Part shown: positions 1 through 9,213 of the stretch, in pieces
Position numbering within the stretch: the first letter of the stretch is position 1
How the letters are laid out: every line of letters begins with the position of its first letter
Source: Amphibacillus sediminis NBRC 103570
Lineage (GTDB): Bacteria; Bacillota; Bacilli; Bacillales; Amphibacillaceae
Assembly (NCBI RefSeq): GCF_001552275.1
Contig: NZ_BCQW01000013.1
Location: 23,060 to 87,059, forward strand
Direction: 5' to 3'
DNA: 64,000 bases
Notes under the pieces: generated by a model
Seen by the model: only the letters and a program-made list of their open reading frames with translations
Told to the model about the DNA's origin: nothing
Databases searched by the model: none
Program-made: the position numbers and the translations under genes

Positions 1-1653
1 ATTGCTCATCAAGCTGGTGCTAAGGCCTCATTAGAACTGATCCATTCTGGTCAATACGCACGTGTGGATGATTATGCGATTGGACCTGTTGGATATGTAA
101 GGAATGATGGCATTGAAGTAAAAGCAATGGATGAACAGATGATGAACGAGGTGGCTAACGATTGGGCGGTTACGGCCAAGAATGCTAAAGAAATGGGCTT
201 TGACCTTGTTATGCTTCATTTTGGCCATGGCTGGTTACCGGCAGAATTTTTGTCCCCTTTATTTAATAAACGGACAGATAAATTTGGTGGAAGCTTTGAA
301 AATAGAGCTCGATTCCCTAAGATGATTATTGATCGAGTTCGTGAAGCAGTCGGTCAGGATTTTATCATTGACATGCGAATAAGTGCCTCGGAATGTGTTG
401 ATGGCTCCATTGAATTCGATGATGTCTTAAAGTTTATTAAACTAGTAGAGGACCAATTGGATATGGTTCACATTTCTGCAGGACTTGACCTCAATCATGA
501 GGGCAATGTTCATATGGCTCCAACCATTTTTAAAGAGCATATGCCTAATGTAGAATGGGCAGCCGAGGTTAAGCGGCATGTAAGCATCCCCGTAACCGTT
601 GTAGGCGCAATAATGAATCCGAGTGAGGCTGAGTCTATCCTTGCAGAAGGAAAAGCTGACTTCATCGCATTAGGTAGACCGCTTATTGCGGATCCTTTTT
701 GGCCCGCTAAAGCCAAGGAGGGACGAGACGAGGACATTGTTCCATGCTTACGCTGTCAATTCTGTTATCATATTTCTACTGAACGTAAAAATGTTGGTTG
801 TTCAGTAAATCCTAGATACACACGACCAGATCTTGTCCCTCTACAGGTTCCTAAAGCTGAAGATAAGAAAAGAGTTGTCGTTATTGGTGGTGGGCCTGCA
901 GGAATGAAGGCTGCACTTGTTGCCGATCAAAGAGGACATGAAGTCATTTTAATTGAAAAGGAAAAAGAGCTCGGTGGGGCTTTACGATATGCAGAATATG
1001 AGGAGCTAAAAATTGATCTCTATCATTACATGAAGTATTTGATCACACAAATTGATAAATCAAAGGTAACAGTAATGCGTAACGTAGAAGCGACCAAAGC
1101 TATTATTGATGATTTAACTCCAGATGCTGTTATCATAGCTATTGGTGCTAAGCCGTTTACACCACCGATCAAAGGTGTAGAACTACCCCATGTCGTACAG
1201 GCTCTTGATGTATATGGTAGGATTGACCAACTTAGTGATCAAATTGTTTTGATCGGAGGAGGGTCGACAGGCTGTGAATTAGGAATTGAACTGGCTCGTA
1301 ATGGTAAGCATGTGACCATCTTAGAAGGAACAGATCAACTTGCAAGTAATGGAAATATGCTGTACCGGATTGGTTTGAGACAAACAATGGAGCAGGAGGA
1401 CAACCTAGATTGGGAATTAAATGCATATTGCCAGGAAATAACCAATCAAGGTGTGAAATATTTACAAGATGGCATCGAAAAATTTATAGATGCCGGAACG
1501 GTCATTATGTCAACTGGTATGCGGGCAAATCCTGCACAGAATGAATCTTTTTATGGTAGTGTAGTTGATACATTTGTTATTGGAGATGCCATCAAACCAA
1601 GAAATGTGATGGATGCAACTAGGGAAGCCTATTTTATAGCAGCTAACCTCTAA
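1..1653 (+). CDS. NADH:flavin oxidoreductase, old yellow enzyme / 2,4-dienoyl-CoA reductase type (5' partial)
   Basis: The frame is open from base 1, so the N-terminus lies outside the window; about 550 residues remain of a family usually 640-680 long. Visible in order: the back half of an OYE-type TIM barrel; a cysteine cluster (CLRCQFC, then GCSVNPR) that in this family holds a 4Fe-4S centre; an FAD-binding GGGPAG motif; and an NAD(P)-binding GGGSTG motif. The layout matches 2-enoate/2,4-dienoyl-CoA reductases and BaiCD/BaiH-like enzymes, which reduce activated C=C bonds with FMN, FAD and Fe-S. The substrate cannot be told from sequence. It lies just upstream of the peptide operon but is separated from it by a terminator and repeats. 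Confidence 0.85.
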   Translation: MAHQAGAKASLELIHSGQYARVDDYAIGPVGYVRNDGIEVKAMDEQMMNEVANDWAVTAKNAKEMGFDLVMLHFGHGWLPAEFLSPLFNKRTDKFGGSFENRARFPKMIIDRVREAVGQDFIIDMRISASECVDGSIEFDDVLKFIKLVEDQLDMVHISAGLDLNHEGNVHMAPTIFKEHMPNVEWAAEVKRHVSIPVTVVGAIMNPSEAESILAEGKADFIALGRPLIADPFWPAKAKEGRDEDIVPCLRCQFCYHISTERKNVGCSVNPRYTRPDLVPLQVPKAEDKKRVVVIGGGPAGMKAALVADQRGHEVILIEKEKELGGALRYAEYEELKIDLYHYMKYLITQIDKSKVTVMRNVEATKAIIDDLTPDAVIIAIGAKPFTPPIKGVELPHVVQALDVYGRIDQLSDQIVLIGGGSTGCELGIELARNGKHVTILEGTDQLASNGNMLYRIGLRQTMEQEDNLDWELNAYCQEITNQGVKYLQDGIEKFIDAGTVIMSTGMRANPAQNESFYGSVVDTFVIGDAIKPRNVMDATREAYFIAANL

Positions 1654-1768
1654 GACATTTACATTAAAAAAACTAATATCTTTATTTTTTTATTAGCATT
1701 AAGCATCAGGTGTTTTAGCCGACAAACAAGACATGATTAGAAAGTCTTAAGCCGGTAGTTGATCCTTC

Positions 1769-1807
1769 AACAGGGAATAACCTTTAATGGTTGCTCCCTG
1801 TTTTTTT
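1769..1807 (+). terminator. Intrinsic terminator
   Basis: AACAGGGA pairs with TCCCTGTT, with an inner AACC/GGTT stem, followed by a run of seven T. It would end transcription from the flavin oxidoreductase. The T-run is also the left flank of repeat A copy 1. Confidence 0.75.
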
Positions 1808-2057
1808 ATCGCAGTGTAACTGGATGGGGCTGCGATTACTCGCCCCATCGAAGGGCTTTTGTAAGACTCCCCCTTCAAGAAATAAGGGAACACGTCAGTC
1901 TAAATCGGAGATCCAACAGCCAGTAACGGCCTGATTGGTTCAACTAATGTTCAGTTGGGAGAGAGGAAGCTAACTAAGTTTGCGACGTCGTGTCGCAACG
2001 ACGACTGCACGAGCACATCCTATGCGTAGCCCCCCAATGAACGAAGTTTCACTTTAT
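1806..2057 (+). repeat. Family A structured repeat, copy 1
   Basis: About 250 bp from TTTAT|CGCAGTGTAAC to AGTTTCACTTTAT. It contains the conserved blocks of the family: GCGATTACTCGCCCC, CTTCAAGAAATAAGGG, CCAACAGCCAGTAACGG and the GCGAC-GTCGT-GTCGC hairpin. The left end begins in the T-run of the preceding terminator. No open reading frame of note. Confidence 0.85.
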
Positions 2058-2078
2058 ATACCTACCTAAATTTGATGG

Positions 2079-2190
2079 TTAACTTCATTCAGCAAAAGTC
2101 TCCCACTTCTACGGACGCCGCAGATTTTCTACGAAATTTATCGAGCTTCACCGATAAATTCTGGGCAAATAGGCCGAGGCCATTTGATCC
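2079..2190 (+). repeat. Family B repeat, copy 1
   Basis: Begins TTAACTTCATTCAGCAAAAG and runs through TCTCCCACTTCTA, a GCCGCAGATTTTC block and a TTTATCG...CGATAAA inverted repeat to ATAGGCCGAGGCC. Related copies are at 17775, 33821 and 42048. It lies 20 bp after an A copy. Confidence 0.6.
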
Positions 2191-2310
2191 GTTTATGCTA
2201 ATAAAAAGTAAAAATATAGTTTAATTATAAAAATAAACCAAAAGAAAACGGTTAATTTTAAATTAAATACGAAAATTCAGACTTTTTCGTAAAAAAAGGT
2301 AACATAGCTA

Positions 2311-2338
2311 TTGAAATATTAAAATTTCATGATATATT
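2311..2338 (+). promoter_or_regulatory. Probable sigma-A promoter of the iclR gene
   Basis: TTGAAA (2311-2316), a 16-bp spacer and TATATT (2333-2338), about 50 bp ahead of the start codon. The only good -35/-10 pair seen in this AT-rich gap. Confidence 0.5.
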
Positions 2339-2363
2339 CTTAATAATAATAAAATTCGGAATA

Positions 2364-2384
2364 TTGGTTCTATTATAGAACCAA
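2364..2384 (+). promoter_or_regulatory. Perfect 10-bp inverted repeat, candidate IclR operator
   Basis: Arms TTGGTTCTAT and ATAGAACCAA around one central base. It sits downstream of the predicted transcription start and just before the iclR ribosome site, so binding would block transcription (autoregulation). IclR proteins bind palindromes of this size. The assignment to this regulator is inferred from position. Confidence 0.55.
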
Positions 2385-2391
2385 GGGATTG

Positions 2392-3189
2392 ATGGTGATC
2401 TATTTGAGTTCAAAAACGGTAATGAAGGCATTAAATGTTCTAGAGAAGTTTACGGTCGATCGACCAACTTGGGGATTAAGAGAGCTTGCACGAGAATTAG
2501 ATATGAGTCACACGATAGTGCATCGTTTGCTATCAACCTTTGAAACGAGAGGCTATCTATTTCAAAATCCAGAAACACAAAAGTATGAGCTTGGCATTAA
2601 ATTTATGGAGCTTAGTAATGTTGTTGAGGAGAATCTTAAACTCTCGCAATGGATCGAGCCGATTATGAAACAAGTTGCTGAGGAAACAGGTGAAAGTGTT
2701 GTACTTACCTTACTAGATAACAGTGAAGGGCTTTTCGCCAAAATTGTCGAGAGTAACCGTCAAGTTCGCTTTGCAGAATCGATTGGTAAACGATCGCCTC
2801 TTTATAAAGGAGCTTCTCATAAAGTTATCTTAGCTTTTTTACCAGAAGAAGTGCAATTAGAAATTGCTCAGCAGGGAATGCTTGAATCAGCAGAGGAGAT
2901 AGTTTCATCTGATCTGTTTTTGACTAAGCTCGCTGAAATCAAACGAAGAGAATGGGCTTATACATCTGGGGAGACGATTCAAGAGGTTGCCGCCATCTCT
3001 GTTCCACTTTTTGATTATCAAAAACAGGTGCTTGGTTCCTTATCCGTTGCAGGGCCGGTTTATCGGATAGAGCAGGTTAATCCAGAACAAGTTGCATCTA
3101 TACTGAAAAGAAATTGCTTGGAATTATCATCCATCTTAAGTAAAGTTTGTTTTCCGACTAGAAGAAACTATTTGTTAAAGCAGTTATAA
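2392..3189 (+). CDS. IclR-family transcriptional regulator
   Basis: N-terminal winged helix (about residues 5-75, with the helix-turn-helix around LRELARELDMSHTIVHRLL) and a C-terminal IclR effector domain to about residue 250. Length (~265) is normal for the family. ATG at 2392 follows AAGGG; TTG at 2389 and TTG at 2404 (after GGTGAT) are alternatives. It is the first gene before the peptide transport operon in the same direction, so it most likely controls that operon. The ligand is unknown; a peptide or amino-acid-derived effector is only a guess. Confidence 0.88.
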   Translation: MVIYLSSKTVMKALNVLEKFTVDRPTWGLRELARELDMSHTIVHRLLSTFETRGYLFQNPETQKYELGIKFMELSNVVEENLKLSQWIEPIMKQVAEETGESVVLTLLDNSEGLFAKIVESNRQVRFAESIGKRSPLYKGASHKVILAFLPEEVQLEIAQQGMLESAEEIVSSDLFLTKLAEIKRREWAYTSGETIQEVAAISVPLFDYQKQVLGSLSVAGPVYRIEQVNPEQVASILKRNCLELSSILSKVCFPTRRNYLLKQL

Positions 3190-3215
3190 GTCTTGCGACG
3201 AAAAGAGGGGTTAAA

Positions 3216-4235
3216 TTGGCTAAAATCTTAGAAGTTAAAAATCTCGTTACAGGCTATCGGGGGAAAGACGGCTTTATCAAAGCTGTGGATGGTGTATCGT
3301 TTGATATTGAAAAAGGTGAAACCGTGTGTATTGTCGGTGAATCCGGTAGCGGTAAAAGTGTAACTTCAATGAGTATTATGAGATTAGTTGAATATGAGAA
3401 TGGCCAGATCTTAGATGGTGAGATTATCTTTAATGGTGAAGATCTTACAACTAAAAATGCCGAACAAATGCGAAAAATCAGAGGATCAAAAGTATCGATG
3501 ATCTTTCAGGAGCCGTTAACGGCACTTAATCCTGTTTTTACTGTAGGTAAGCAAATCAGTGAATCCATTCTTTTTCACCAAAAAATGACCAAACAGGAAG
3601 CATTAATTAAGGCGGAGGAATTACTTTCACTGGTTGGTTTATCTGAACCAAAGACTCGATTAAAGCAGTATCCTCATGAATTATCTGGTGGGATGAGACA
3701 GCGAGTCATGATTGCGATGGCCTTGGCGACAAATCCGGAATTACTTATTGCAGATGAACCAACAACGGCACTTGATGTCACGATTGAAGCACAGATTCTT
3801 GAGTTGCTCCGTAAGCTCAGAGAACAAAATGATATGTCGATCATGCTGATTACCCATGATATTGGGGTTGCTGTAGAGATGTCGCATCGCATTATTATTA
3901 TGTATGCTGGGAAGGTTATGGAAATTTCTGAAACTTCAGATATCATTCGTAAACCTTACCATCCTTATACGAAGGCGTTGCTAGAATCTGTTCCAACTAT
4001 GGATGGCGAGCGTGGTACCGAATTGAAATCCATTAAAGGTTCTATCCCAAGCTTAAATCAATTACCTAAGGGGTGTCGCTTTGCTCCACGTTGCCCATTA
4101 GCAACTGAGCAGTGTCACAGTCAAGAACCACCACTCGTTGCTAAGGATAATAGACAAGTAGCCTGTTGGCATGTTGATAAATTTATTAATCAAGCTGATA
4201 CCGAGCAAGGAAGGGAGGGTGATTATGTTGAGTGA
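3216..4235 (+). CDS. Peptide ABC transporter ATPase, OppD/DppD type
   Basis: Cytoplasmic ATPase of a di/oligopeptide (or nickel) importer. Walker A GESGSGKS at residues 41-48, signature LSGGMRQR, Walker B LLIADEP, and the C-terminal oligopeptide-type extension with Cys residues (RCPLATEQC) found in OppD/DppD. TTG start with GAGGGG 5 bases upstream. It overlaps the next ATPase gene by 11 bp, as expected for translationally coupled heterodimer partners. The gene order (ATPases first, then a dipeptidase, then binding protein and permeases) differs from the usual permease-first opp/dpp layout. Confidence 0.93.
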   Translation: MAKILEVKNLVTGYRGKDGFIKAVDGVSFDIEKGETVCIVGESGSGKSVTSMSIMRLVEYENGQILDGEIIFNGEDLTTKNAEQMRKIRGSKVSMIFQEPLTALNPVFTVGKQISESILFHQKMTKQEALIKAEELLSLVGLSEPKTRLKQYPHELSGGMRQRVMIAMALATNPELLIADEPTTALDVTIEAQILELLRKLREQNDMSIMLITHDIGVAVEMSHRIIIMYAGKVMEISETSDIIRKPYHPYTKALLESVPTMDGERGTELKSIKGSIPSLNQLPKGCRFAPRCPLATEQCHSQEPPLVAKDNRQVACWHVDKFINQADTEQGREGDYVE

Positions 4236-5271
4236 AGACAAACGTCAGCAGGAACCACTTGTTGAAGTCAAACATTTAAAAAAGTATTTTGAAGTTAAAG
4301 AAAGCGGGGGTGTCAAGAGAAAGAAAAAAGTGATTAAAGCCGTTAACGATGTATCATTGACGATATATCAAGGTGAAACACTAGGTTTAGTAGGAGAATC
4401 AGGATGTGGTAAGTCAACATTAGGTCGAAATATCTTACGGCTTCAAGAGCCGACTGATGGTGAAGTGATCTTCCACGATCAAGATATTTTAACTTACAAC
4501 AAGAAGCAATTAAGACAAATCAGAAATAAAATGCAAATTATTTATCAAGATCCATTCGGCTCACTTAACCCTAGGTTTACTATTGGCCAAAGTATCAGTG
4601 AGATGTTTAAAATTCATGGGTTATATACACCAAAGGAACGCGAGGAGCGGACGAAGGAGCTGTTAGAGCTTGTTGGTTTAGATCCAAACCGCTATCATAG
4701 CTATCCTCATGAATTCTCAGGCGGGCAAAGGCAGCGAGTAGGCATTGCACGAGCCTTAGCGCTGAATCCTGAATTTATTGTCGCAGATGAGCCTGTTTCA
4801 GCTTTAGATGTATCCGTACAATCACAGATTATTAATTTGCTGATGAAGTTAAAAAAGGACTTTGGCTTAACGTTACTATTTATTGCACACGGCTTGAATG
4901 TAGTTAGACACATTTCCGATCGAGTGGGTGTGATGTACTTAGGGAAACTCGTCGAAATTTCAGAGACAGACAATATATTCGATAGTCCTGCGCACCCATA
5001 TACAGCAGCGCTACTATCCACTGTCCCTGATCCAAACCCAGAGAAGCGCAGAGAGCGCATCGTCTTAGAAGGTGAGGTGCCTTCACCAGCTTCCCCACCT
5101 TCTGGTTGTAGCTTTAGGACACGCTGTCCACTCGCTACCGAACGATGCAAGCAGGTTGTACCTGAATTACAAGAAGTACGAAGCGGTCACTTCGTCTCTT
5201 GTCACTACCCTTTGGCAAAAGGGCAAACCTTACTCGATGCTATTAAAGAAAAGCAAACAAGTAAAGTGTAA
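4225..5271 (+). CDS. Peptide ABC transporter ATPase, OppF/DppF type
   Basis: Second ATPase of the importer. Walker A GESGCGKS near residue 60, signature [10 protein letters not shown], Walker [13 protein letters not shown] and the C-terminal oligopeptide extension. A longer frame opens at 4171, but ATG 4225 has a strong AAGGGAGGGTG site right before it and overlaps the preceding stop region by 11 bp. A lysine-rich insertion (KRKKKVIKA) precedes the Walker A region, typical of OppF-like proteins. The two ATPases are probably a heterodimer serving the permeases at 8251 and 9214. Confidence 0.93.
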   Translation: MLSEDKRQQEPLVEVKHLKKYFEVKESGGVKRKKKVIKAVNDVSLTIYQGETLGLVGESGCGKSTLGRNILRLQEPTDGEVIFHDQDILTYNKKQLRQIRNKMQIIYQDPFGSLNPRFTIGQSISEMFKIHGLYTPKEREERTKELLELVGLDPNRYHSYPHEFSGGQRQRVGIARALALNPEFIVADEPVSALDVSVQSQIINLLMKLKKDFGLTLLFIAHGLNVVRHISDRVGVMYLGKLVEISETDNIFDSPAHPYTAALLSTVPDPNPEKRRERIVLEGEVPSPASPPSGCSFRTRCPLATERCKQVVPELQEVRSGHFVSCHYPLAKGQTLLDAIKEKQTSKV

Positions 5272-5329
5272 GTGATTAACACTCACTTCCATTTTATCAC
5301 AATCTAAAAAATAAAGGGAGTTTTTTAAT

Positions 5330-6541
5330 ATGGCAAGTGTTGATAACAAAAAGAACTATGATGGCTATAAAGCGTTTCAATATTTAGAACCTGGTGTAGA
5401 TTATAAAGAATATAAATTAGCAAAGGAAATTGGACGTGTGCCAGCCTTTGATTATCCAGTCAGTGAAGAAGAAGAAGCGATTGTACAAGAGATCTTTCGT
5501 AACGATACCATCATTTCGATGCATGAGCATACCTTTATTGCGCCAGAGGACTTAACAGAATTTTACGAGTTTCGTCGTACCGGCCGAGACTTTACAGCAT
5601 ATGAGGCTTTAAGTCAATCAGGCTTAGATGTTATTTTTGAAAATTTCATGGATGGAACAGCGATGGTGACATCTCAAGCAGGTTGGAAATGGTCAGATGT
5701 TATTCATGATATAGGAATTCGTTATAGCGATATTGCTCACCAAGATATGATCATTAAAGCAGAGCGTTTAGAGGATATCTACCGTGCCAAGAAAGAAGGT
5801 AAGATTGCCTTTGTTGGTGCACTAGAATCATGTACGATGATTGAAAATGAACTTGATCGTTTAGATATTTTATACGGTTTTGGGATTCGAACAATGGGAG
5901 TTGTCTATTCTGAAGCAAACCAGCTTGGAGCCGGTTTAAGAGAACCGAATGATGCAGGGCTTACGGTGTTTGGTAAAGAAGCGGTTAAGCGAATGAATAA
6001 GCTTGGTATTACCATTGATGTCTCACATGCTGGGGACAAGACAGCACTTGATACGATTGAAACGAGTGATGCCCCTGTTACCATCAACCATGCTGGTGCA
6101 AGAGGGCTATGGAATACAAATCGGATGAAGCCAGATGATGTCATTAAAGCTTGTGCGGAAAAAGGTGGCGTTATTGCGATTGAAGCTGCTCCGCACTCAA
6201 CGGTAACAGCTAAACATCCACAGCATAGTATCGAATCGTTTATGGAGCATTTTGAATATGTGGCGAATCTTGTCGGAATTGATCATGTTGCCTTTGGACC
6301 AGATACGCTTTTCGGTGACCATGTCGGCTTACACGATGTCTTATCTGGACAGCTTTCAATTAAGAGCTCACAAAAATCTGATCTACAACGTGTTGAGTAT
6401 GTTAAAGGATTAGAAAATCCGGCTGAATGCTTCCCTAATATTGTTCGTTGGTTAGTTAAGCATGGCTACAGCAAAGAAGATATTCGTAAAGTCGTTGGAA
6501 CAAATATCATTCGCGTATTAGAAGCAACATGGACGAAATAA
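5330..6541 (+). CDS. M19-family (membrane dipeptidase-like) metallopeptidase
   Basis: 403 residues, TIM-barrel amidohydrolase of the renal dipeptidase family. Family landmarks visible: the first metal motif as H65-E-H67 (family norm HxD), a Glu in GALES, the IDVSH motif (H233), a TINHAG block (H254, family norm SHS) and GIDHVAFGPD near the C-terminus. There is no signal peptide, so it should act in the cytoplasm on imported dipeptides. M19 enzymes often accept dipeptides with a D-residue. ATG with a GGGAG site 9 bases upstream. The altered first motif makes substrate and metal use uncertain. Confidence 0.85.
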   Translation: MASVDNKKNYDGYKAFQYLEPGVDYKEYKLAKEIGRVPAFDYPVSEEEEAIVQEIFRNDTIISMHEHTFIAPEDLTEFYEFRRTGRDFTAYEALSQSGLDVIFENFMDGTAMVTSQAGWKWSDVIHDIGIRYSDIAHQDMIIKAERLEDIYRAKKEGKIAFVGALESCTMIENELDRLDILYGFGIRTMGVVYSEANQLGAGLREPNDAGLTVFGKEAVKRMNKLGITIDVSHAGDKTALDTIETSDAPVTINHAGARGLWNTNRMKPDDVIKACAEKGGVIAIEAAPHSTVTAKHPQHSIESFMEHFEYVANLVGIDHVAFGPDTLFGDHVGLHDVLSGQLSIKSSQKSDLQRVEYVKGLENPAECFPNIVRWLVKHGYSKEDIRKVVGTNIIRVLEATWTK

Positions 6542-6555
6542 GGAGGAAGATATAG

Positions 6556-8190
6556 ATGAAAACAAAACGATGGCTTTTTCTAATCATGTTAGTTGTAACA
6601 ATAGGTATGATCGCCGCTTGTGGTAGTAATGATGGTGATGGTGGCGAACAAGCAGAGCAACCAAGTGGTGAAACAGGAACAAGTGAACCAACTCAAGGTG
6701 GTAGTGTTTCCATTCCGATCGTAGCGGATCCAACGTTTAATCCTTGGCATCCAAGTGCTTATGCTGAATCAAACGTCATTAATCGTGTTATTTTTGATGG
6801 ATTAACAAAGTTTGGTAAGGATGGACTACCAGCACCGAACTTGGCAGAAAACTGGGAAATATCTGATGATGGCTTAGTGTGGACGTTTAACCTACGCGAT
6901 GATGTGAATTGGCATGACGGTGAACCATTTACTGCAGAAGACGTTGCCTTTACCTTTAATGAAATTGTCTTAGATCCAGATTTAGGTGCTAACAATGCCT
7001 CACACTTTTCACAGTTAGATCGCGTTGAGGTGATTGATGATTATACTGTTGATTTTCATTTAGCAAGTCCGGTAGCTGCTTTACCAGCTTATTTAAGCTT
7101 TAATACGGAAATTATTCCAGAGCATATTTTTGCAGGGGAAGATCCATGGGATTTAACATCCTTTAATAAAGAAAATCCTGTCGGTACAGGTCCATTTAAA
7201 TTGAAAGAATATGTATCTGGGCAAAGGGTTGTCCTAGAACGAAATGATGATTACTTTGATCAAGTTGCTTATCTAGATGAAATTGAATATAAAGTATTAG
7301 CAGATGCCAACACACATGTGGCGCAATTATTAAGTGGAGAGTTAGATATTTTTGCACTTGATGATACATCTGCCATTGAACGCATTGAAAATGCAGATGA
7401 TATTACGATTGTTGGTCGAGAAACACCACGCTTTTTCTGGCTTATCTTAAATCATAATCATGAAGAGTTTCAGGATAAACGCTTAAGTCAAGCTATGCTT
7501 CATGCGATCGATCGCCAAGCGATTATTGATACCGTGCTACAAGGGTATGGAACTATTGCGGATGCGGGTATCGCACCGATTTTAAGTGAATATTATACGA
7601 CTGATGTTAAACGCTATGACTTTGATCAGGACAAGGCTCGCGAATTACTTGCTGAACTTGGTTATGAGGATTCAAATGGTGATGGCTTTGTTGAAAAAGA
7701 TGGCGAACGTTTGACCATCACATTTGATGTAGGGATTCAAGGTGATCTTGAATCAATTGCTCAAATGATTCAACAATATTTAATTCAGGTTGGTATTGAT
7801 GTACAACTAGAAACCATGGATTGGAACAGCATGATTGACAAAGTTGTGATTCAACGTGACTACGAAATGACACTTAACTGGTGGCGATATCCTGCTGATC
7901 CTGATTTAACCGCTTATATGCATTCTAATAGTGCAGATGGTAACAACATTCCAGCCTTTAGCAACGAAGAATTGGATAAATTATTAGAAGCAGGGGCACA
8001 AGCGAACTCAGTTGAAGAAAGACAGCAAATTTATCTTGAGGCTCAACAAGTCATGGCAGAGGAGTTACCATACATGTTCTTATGGTACCCACAAGAGGTT
8101 CAAGTAAGACAAAGCTCACTACAAGGGATTCCAGATCTTGCCTTTGGTGATGCGTTGTACTATACGAACGAATGGTATATTGAGCAGTAA
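6556..8190 (+). CDS. Peptide-binding lipoprotein, SBP family 5
   Basis: 544 residues. Signal peptide with lipobox MIAAC (lipid-modified Cys22), a Gly/Glu-rich linker, then a full SBP_bac_5 domain (for example DGLVWTFNLRDDVNWHDG, conserved in DppA/OppA proteins). It would be anchored outside the membrane and deliver peptides to the permeases. ATG with GGAGGAAG site, 14 bp after the dipeptidase gene. A stem-loop directly after its stop probably sets its higher expression relative to the permeases. The exact ligand class (di- or oligopeptide) is not determinable. Confidence 0.93.
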   Translation: MKTKRWLFLIMLVVTIGMIAACGSNDGDGGEQAEQPSGETGTSEPTQGGSVSIPIVADPTFNPWHPSAYAESNVINRVIFDGLTKFGKDGLPAPNLAENWEISDDGLVWTFNLRDDVNWHDGEPFTAEDVAFTFNEIVLDPDLGANNASHFSQLDRVEVIDDYTVDFHLASPVAALPAYLSFNTEIIPEHIFAGEDPWDLTSFNKENPVGTGPFKLKEYVSGQRVVLERNDDYFDQVAYLDEIEYKVLADANTHVAQLLSGELDIFALDDTSAIERIENADDITIVGRETPRFFWLILNHNHEEFQDKRLSQAMLHAIDRQAIIDTVLQGYGTIADAGIAPILSEYYTTDVKRYDFDQDKARELLAELGYEDSNGDGFVEKDGERLTITFDVGIQGDLESIAQMIQQYLIQVGIDVQLETMDWNSMIDKVVIQRDYEMTLNWWRYPADPDLTAYMHSNSADGNNIPAFSNEELDKLLEAGAQANSVEERQQIYLEAQQVMAEELPYMFLWYPQEVQVRQSSLQGIPDLAFGDALYYTNEWYIEQ

Positions 8191-8196
8191 AAGAAT

Positions 8197-8220
8197 AAGT
8201 GCGCCTAAACAGGCGCACTT
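8197..8220 (+). promoter_or_regulatory. Intercistronic stem-loop after the binding-protein gene
   Basis: AAGTGCGCCT-aaac-AGGCGCACTT, a perfect 10-bp stem without a proper T-run. This fits an mRNA 3'-end protector or partial attenuator that raises the binding protein above the permeases. Confidence 0.65.
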
Positions 8221-8250
8221 CTCATTATCGGATGTAAGGAGGAATGAACA

Positions 8251-9201
8251 GTGCTTCGATTCATACTTAATCGCTTAGGGCAGAGTGTTGTCCTGATGCT
8301 AATTGTGACGATGATTACGTTTTTTCTCATTAATTTAGCGCCAGGTGGGCCAACAGGTGCGATGCGTATGGAGGCTTCACCGGAAGAGCGTCAAGCCATT
8401 ATTGAACGGCTAGGATTAGATCAACCGGTTATTGTTCGTTATGGGCAATGGCTCGGGGATGCTTTGCAGGGGGATTTGGGTACTTCATTTAATTCCAGCG
8501 AGCCTGTTATTAAACGTATTTTTGATCGATTGCCTTATACAATTGAACTCACGGTATTCACAGTTATTTTTTCCGTCACAATTGGGATAATTATCGGTGT
8601 GATTTCAGCGATTAAGCGTGGTAGGGCACAGGATCACTTCATCAATTTTTCAAGTGTCATAGGTTTATCTGTGCCGTCCTTTTGGTTGGGTTTAATGTTT
8701 ATCTTACTCTTCTCGGTTGAACTCAAGTGGTTACCAGCATCAGGCGTTGGTCCGCGGGGAGAGGCGTTTGATTTAGTCACATACTTAAAGCATATTATTA
8801 TGCCTGTGATCATCTTATCGATGACCATTCTCCCTAATATTGTACGATTTACCCGTTCCTCAATGCTTGAGGTCATCTCTCAGAATTATATTCGGACCAT
8901 CCGGGCAAAGGGAGCAAAAGAATTTATTGTCTTATATATTCATGCACTTCGTAATGCGCTCATCCCAGTTATAACAGTGATTGGTGTCTTAATCCCAAGG
9001 TTATTAAGTGGTGCGGTTATAACGGAAACCATTTTTGGCTGGACAGGGATTGGCTCATTAATTATTGAGGCAGCTAACAGCCGTGACTATCCGTTAGTAA
9101 TGGGGATAACAGTTGTCATAACCCTTGTTGTGGTCTTGAGTAACTTAGTAGTGGATTTGGTTTATTCTAAAGTTGATCCACGGGTAAAAAATCTTGCTTA
9201 G
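8251..9201 (+). CDS. Peptide ABC transporter permease, DppB/OppB type
   Basis: 316 residues, six predicted membrane helices, binding-protein-dependent transport inner-membrane domain. The EAA-type loop (NYIRTIRAKGAKE) that contacts the ATPase is visible, as is the N-terminal RFILNRLGQSV start typical of DppB. GTG start after AAGGAGG. It is followed 12 bp later by the partner permease. Part of the peptide operon 2392-10953. Confidence 0.93.
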   Translation: MLRFILNRLGQSVVLMLIVTMITFFLINLAPGGPTGAMRMEASPEERQAIIERLGLDQPVIVRYGQWLGDALQGDLGTSFNSSEPVIKRIFDRLPYTIELTVFTVIFSVTIGIIIGVISAIKRGRAQDHFINFSSVIGLSVPSFWLGLMFILLFSVELKWLPASGVGPRGEAFDLVTYLKHIIMPVIILSMTILPNIVRFTRSSMLEVISQNYIRTIRAKGAKEFIVLYIHALRNALIPVITVIGVLIPRLLSGAVITETIFGWTGIGSLIIEAANSRDYPLVMGITVVITLVVVLSNLVVDLVYSKVDPRVKNLA

Positions 9202-9213
9202 GAGGTGAATGAG

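Noticed and set aside
1806..2057. Family A repeat as a group II intron, retron or tRNA-like gene
   Set aside because: Too short for a group II intron, no reverse transcriptase in the window, no conserved domain V, and no tRNA cloverleaf.
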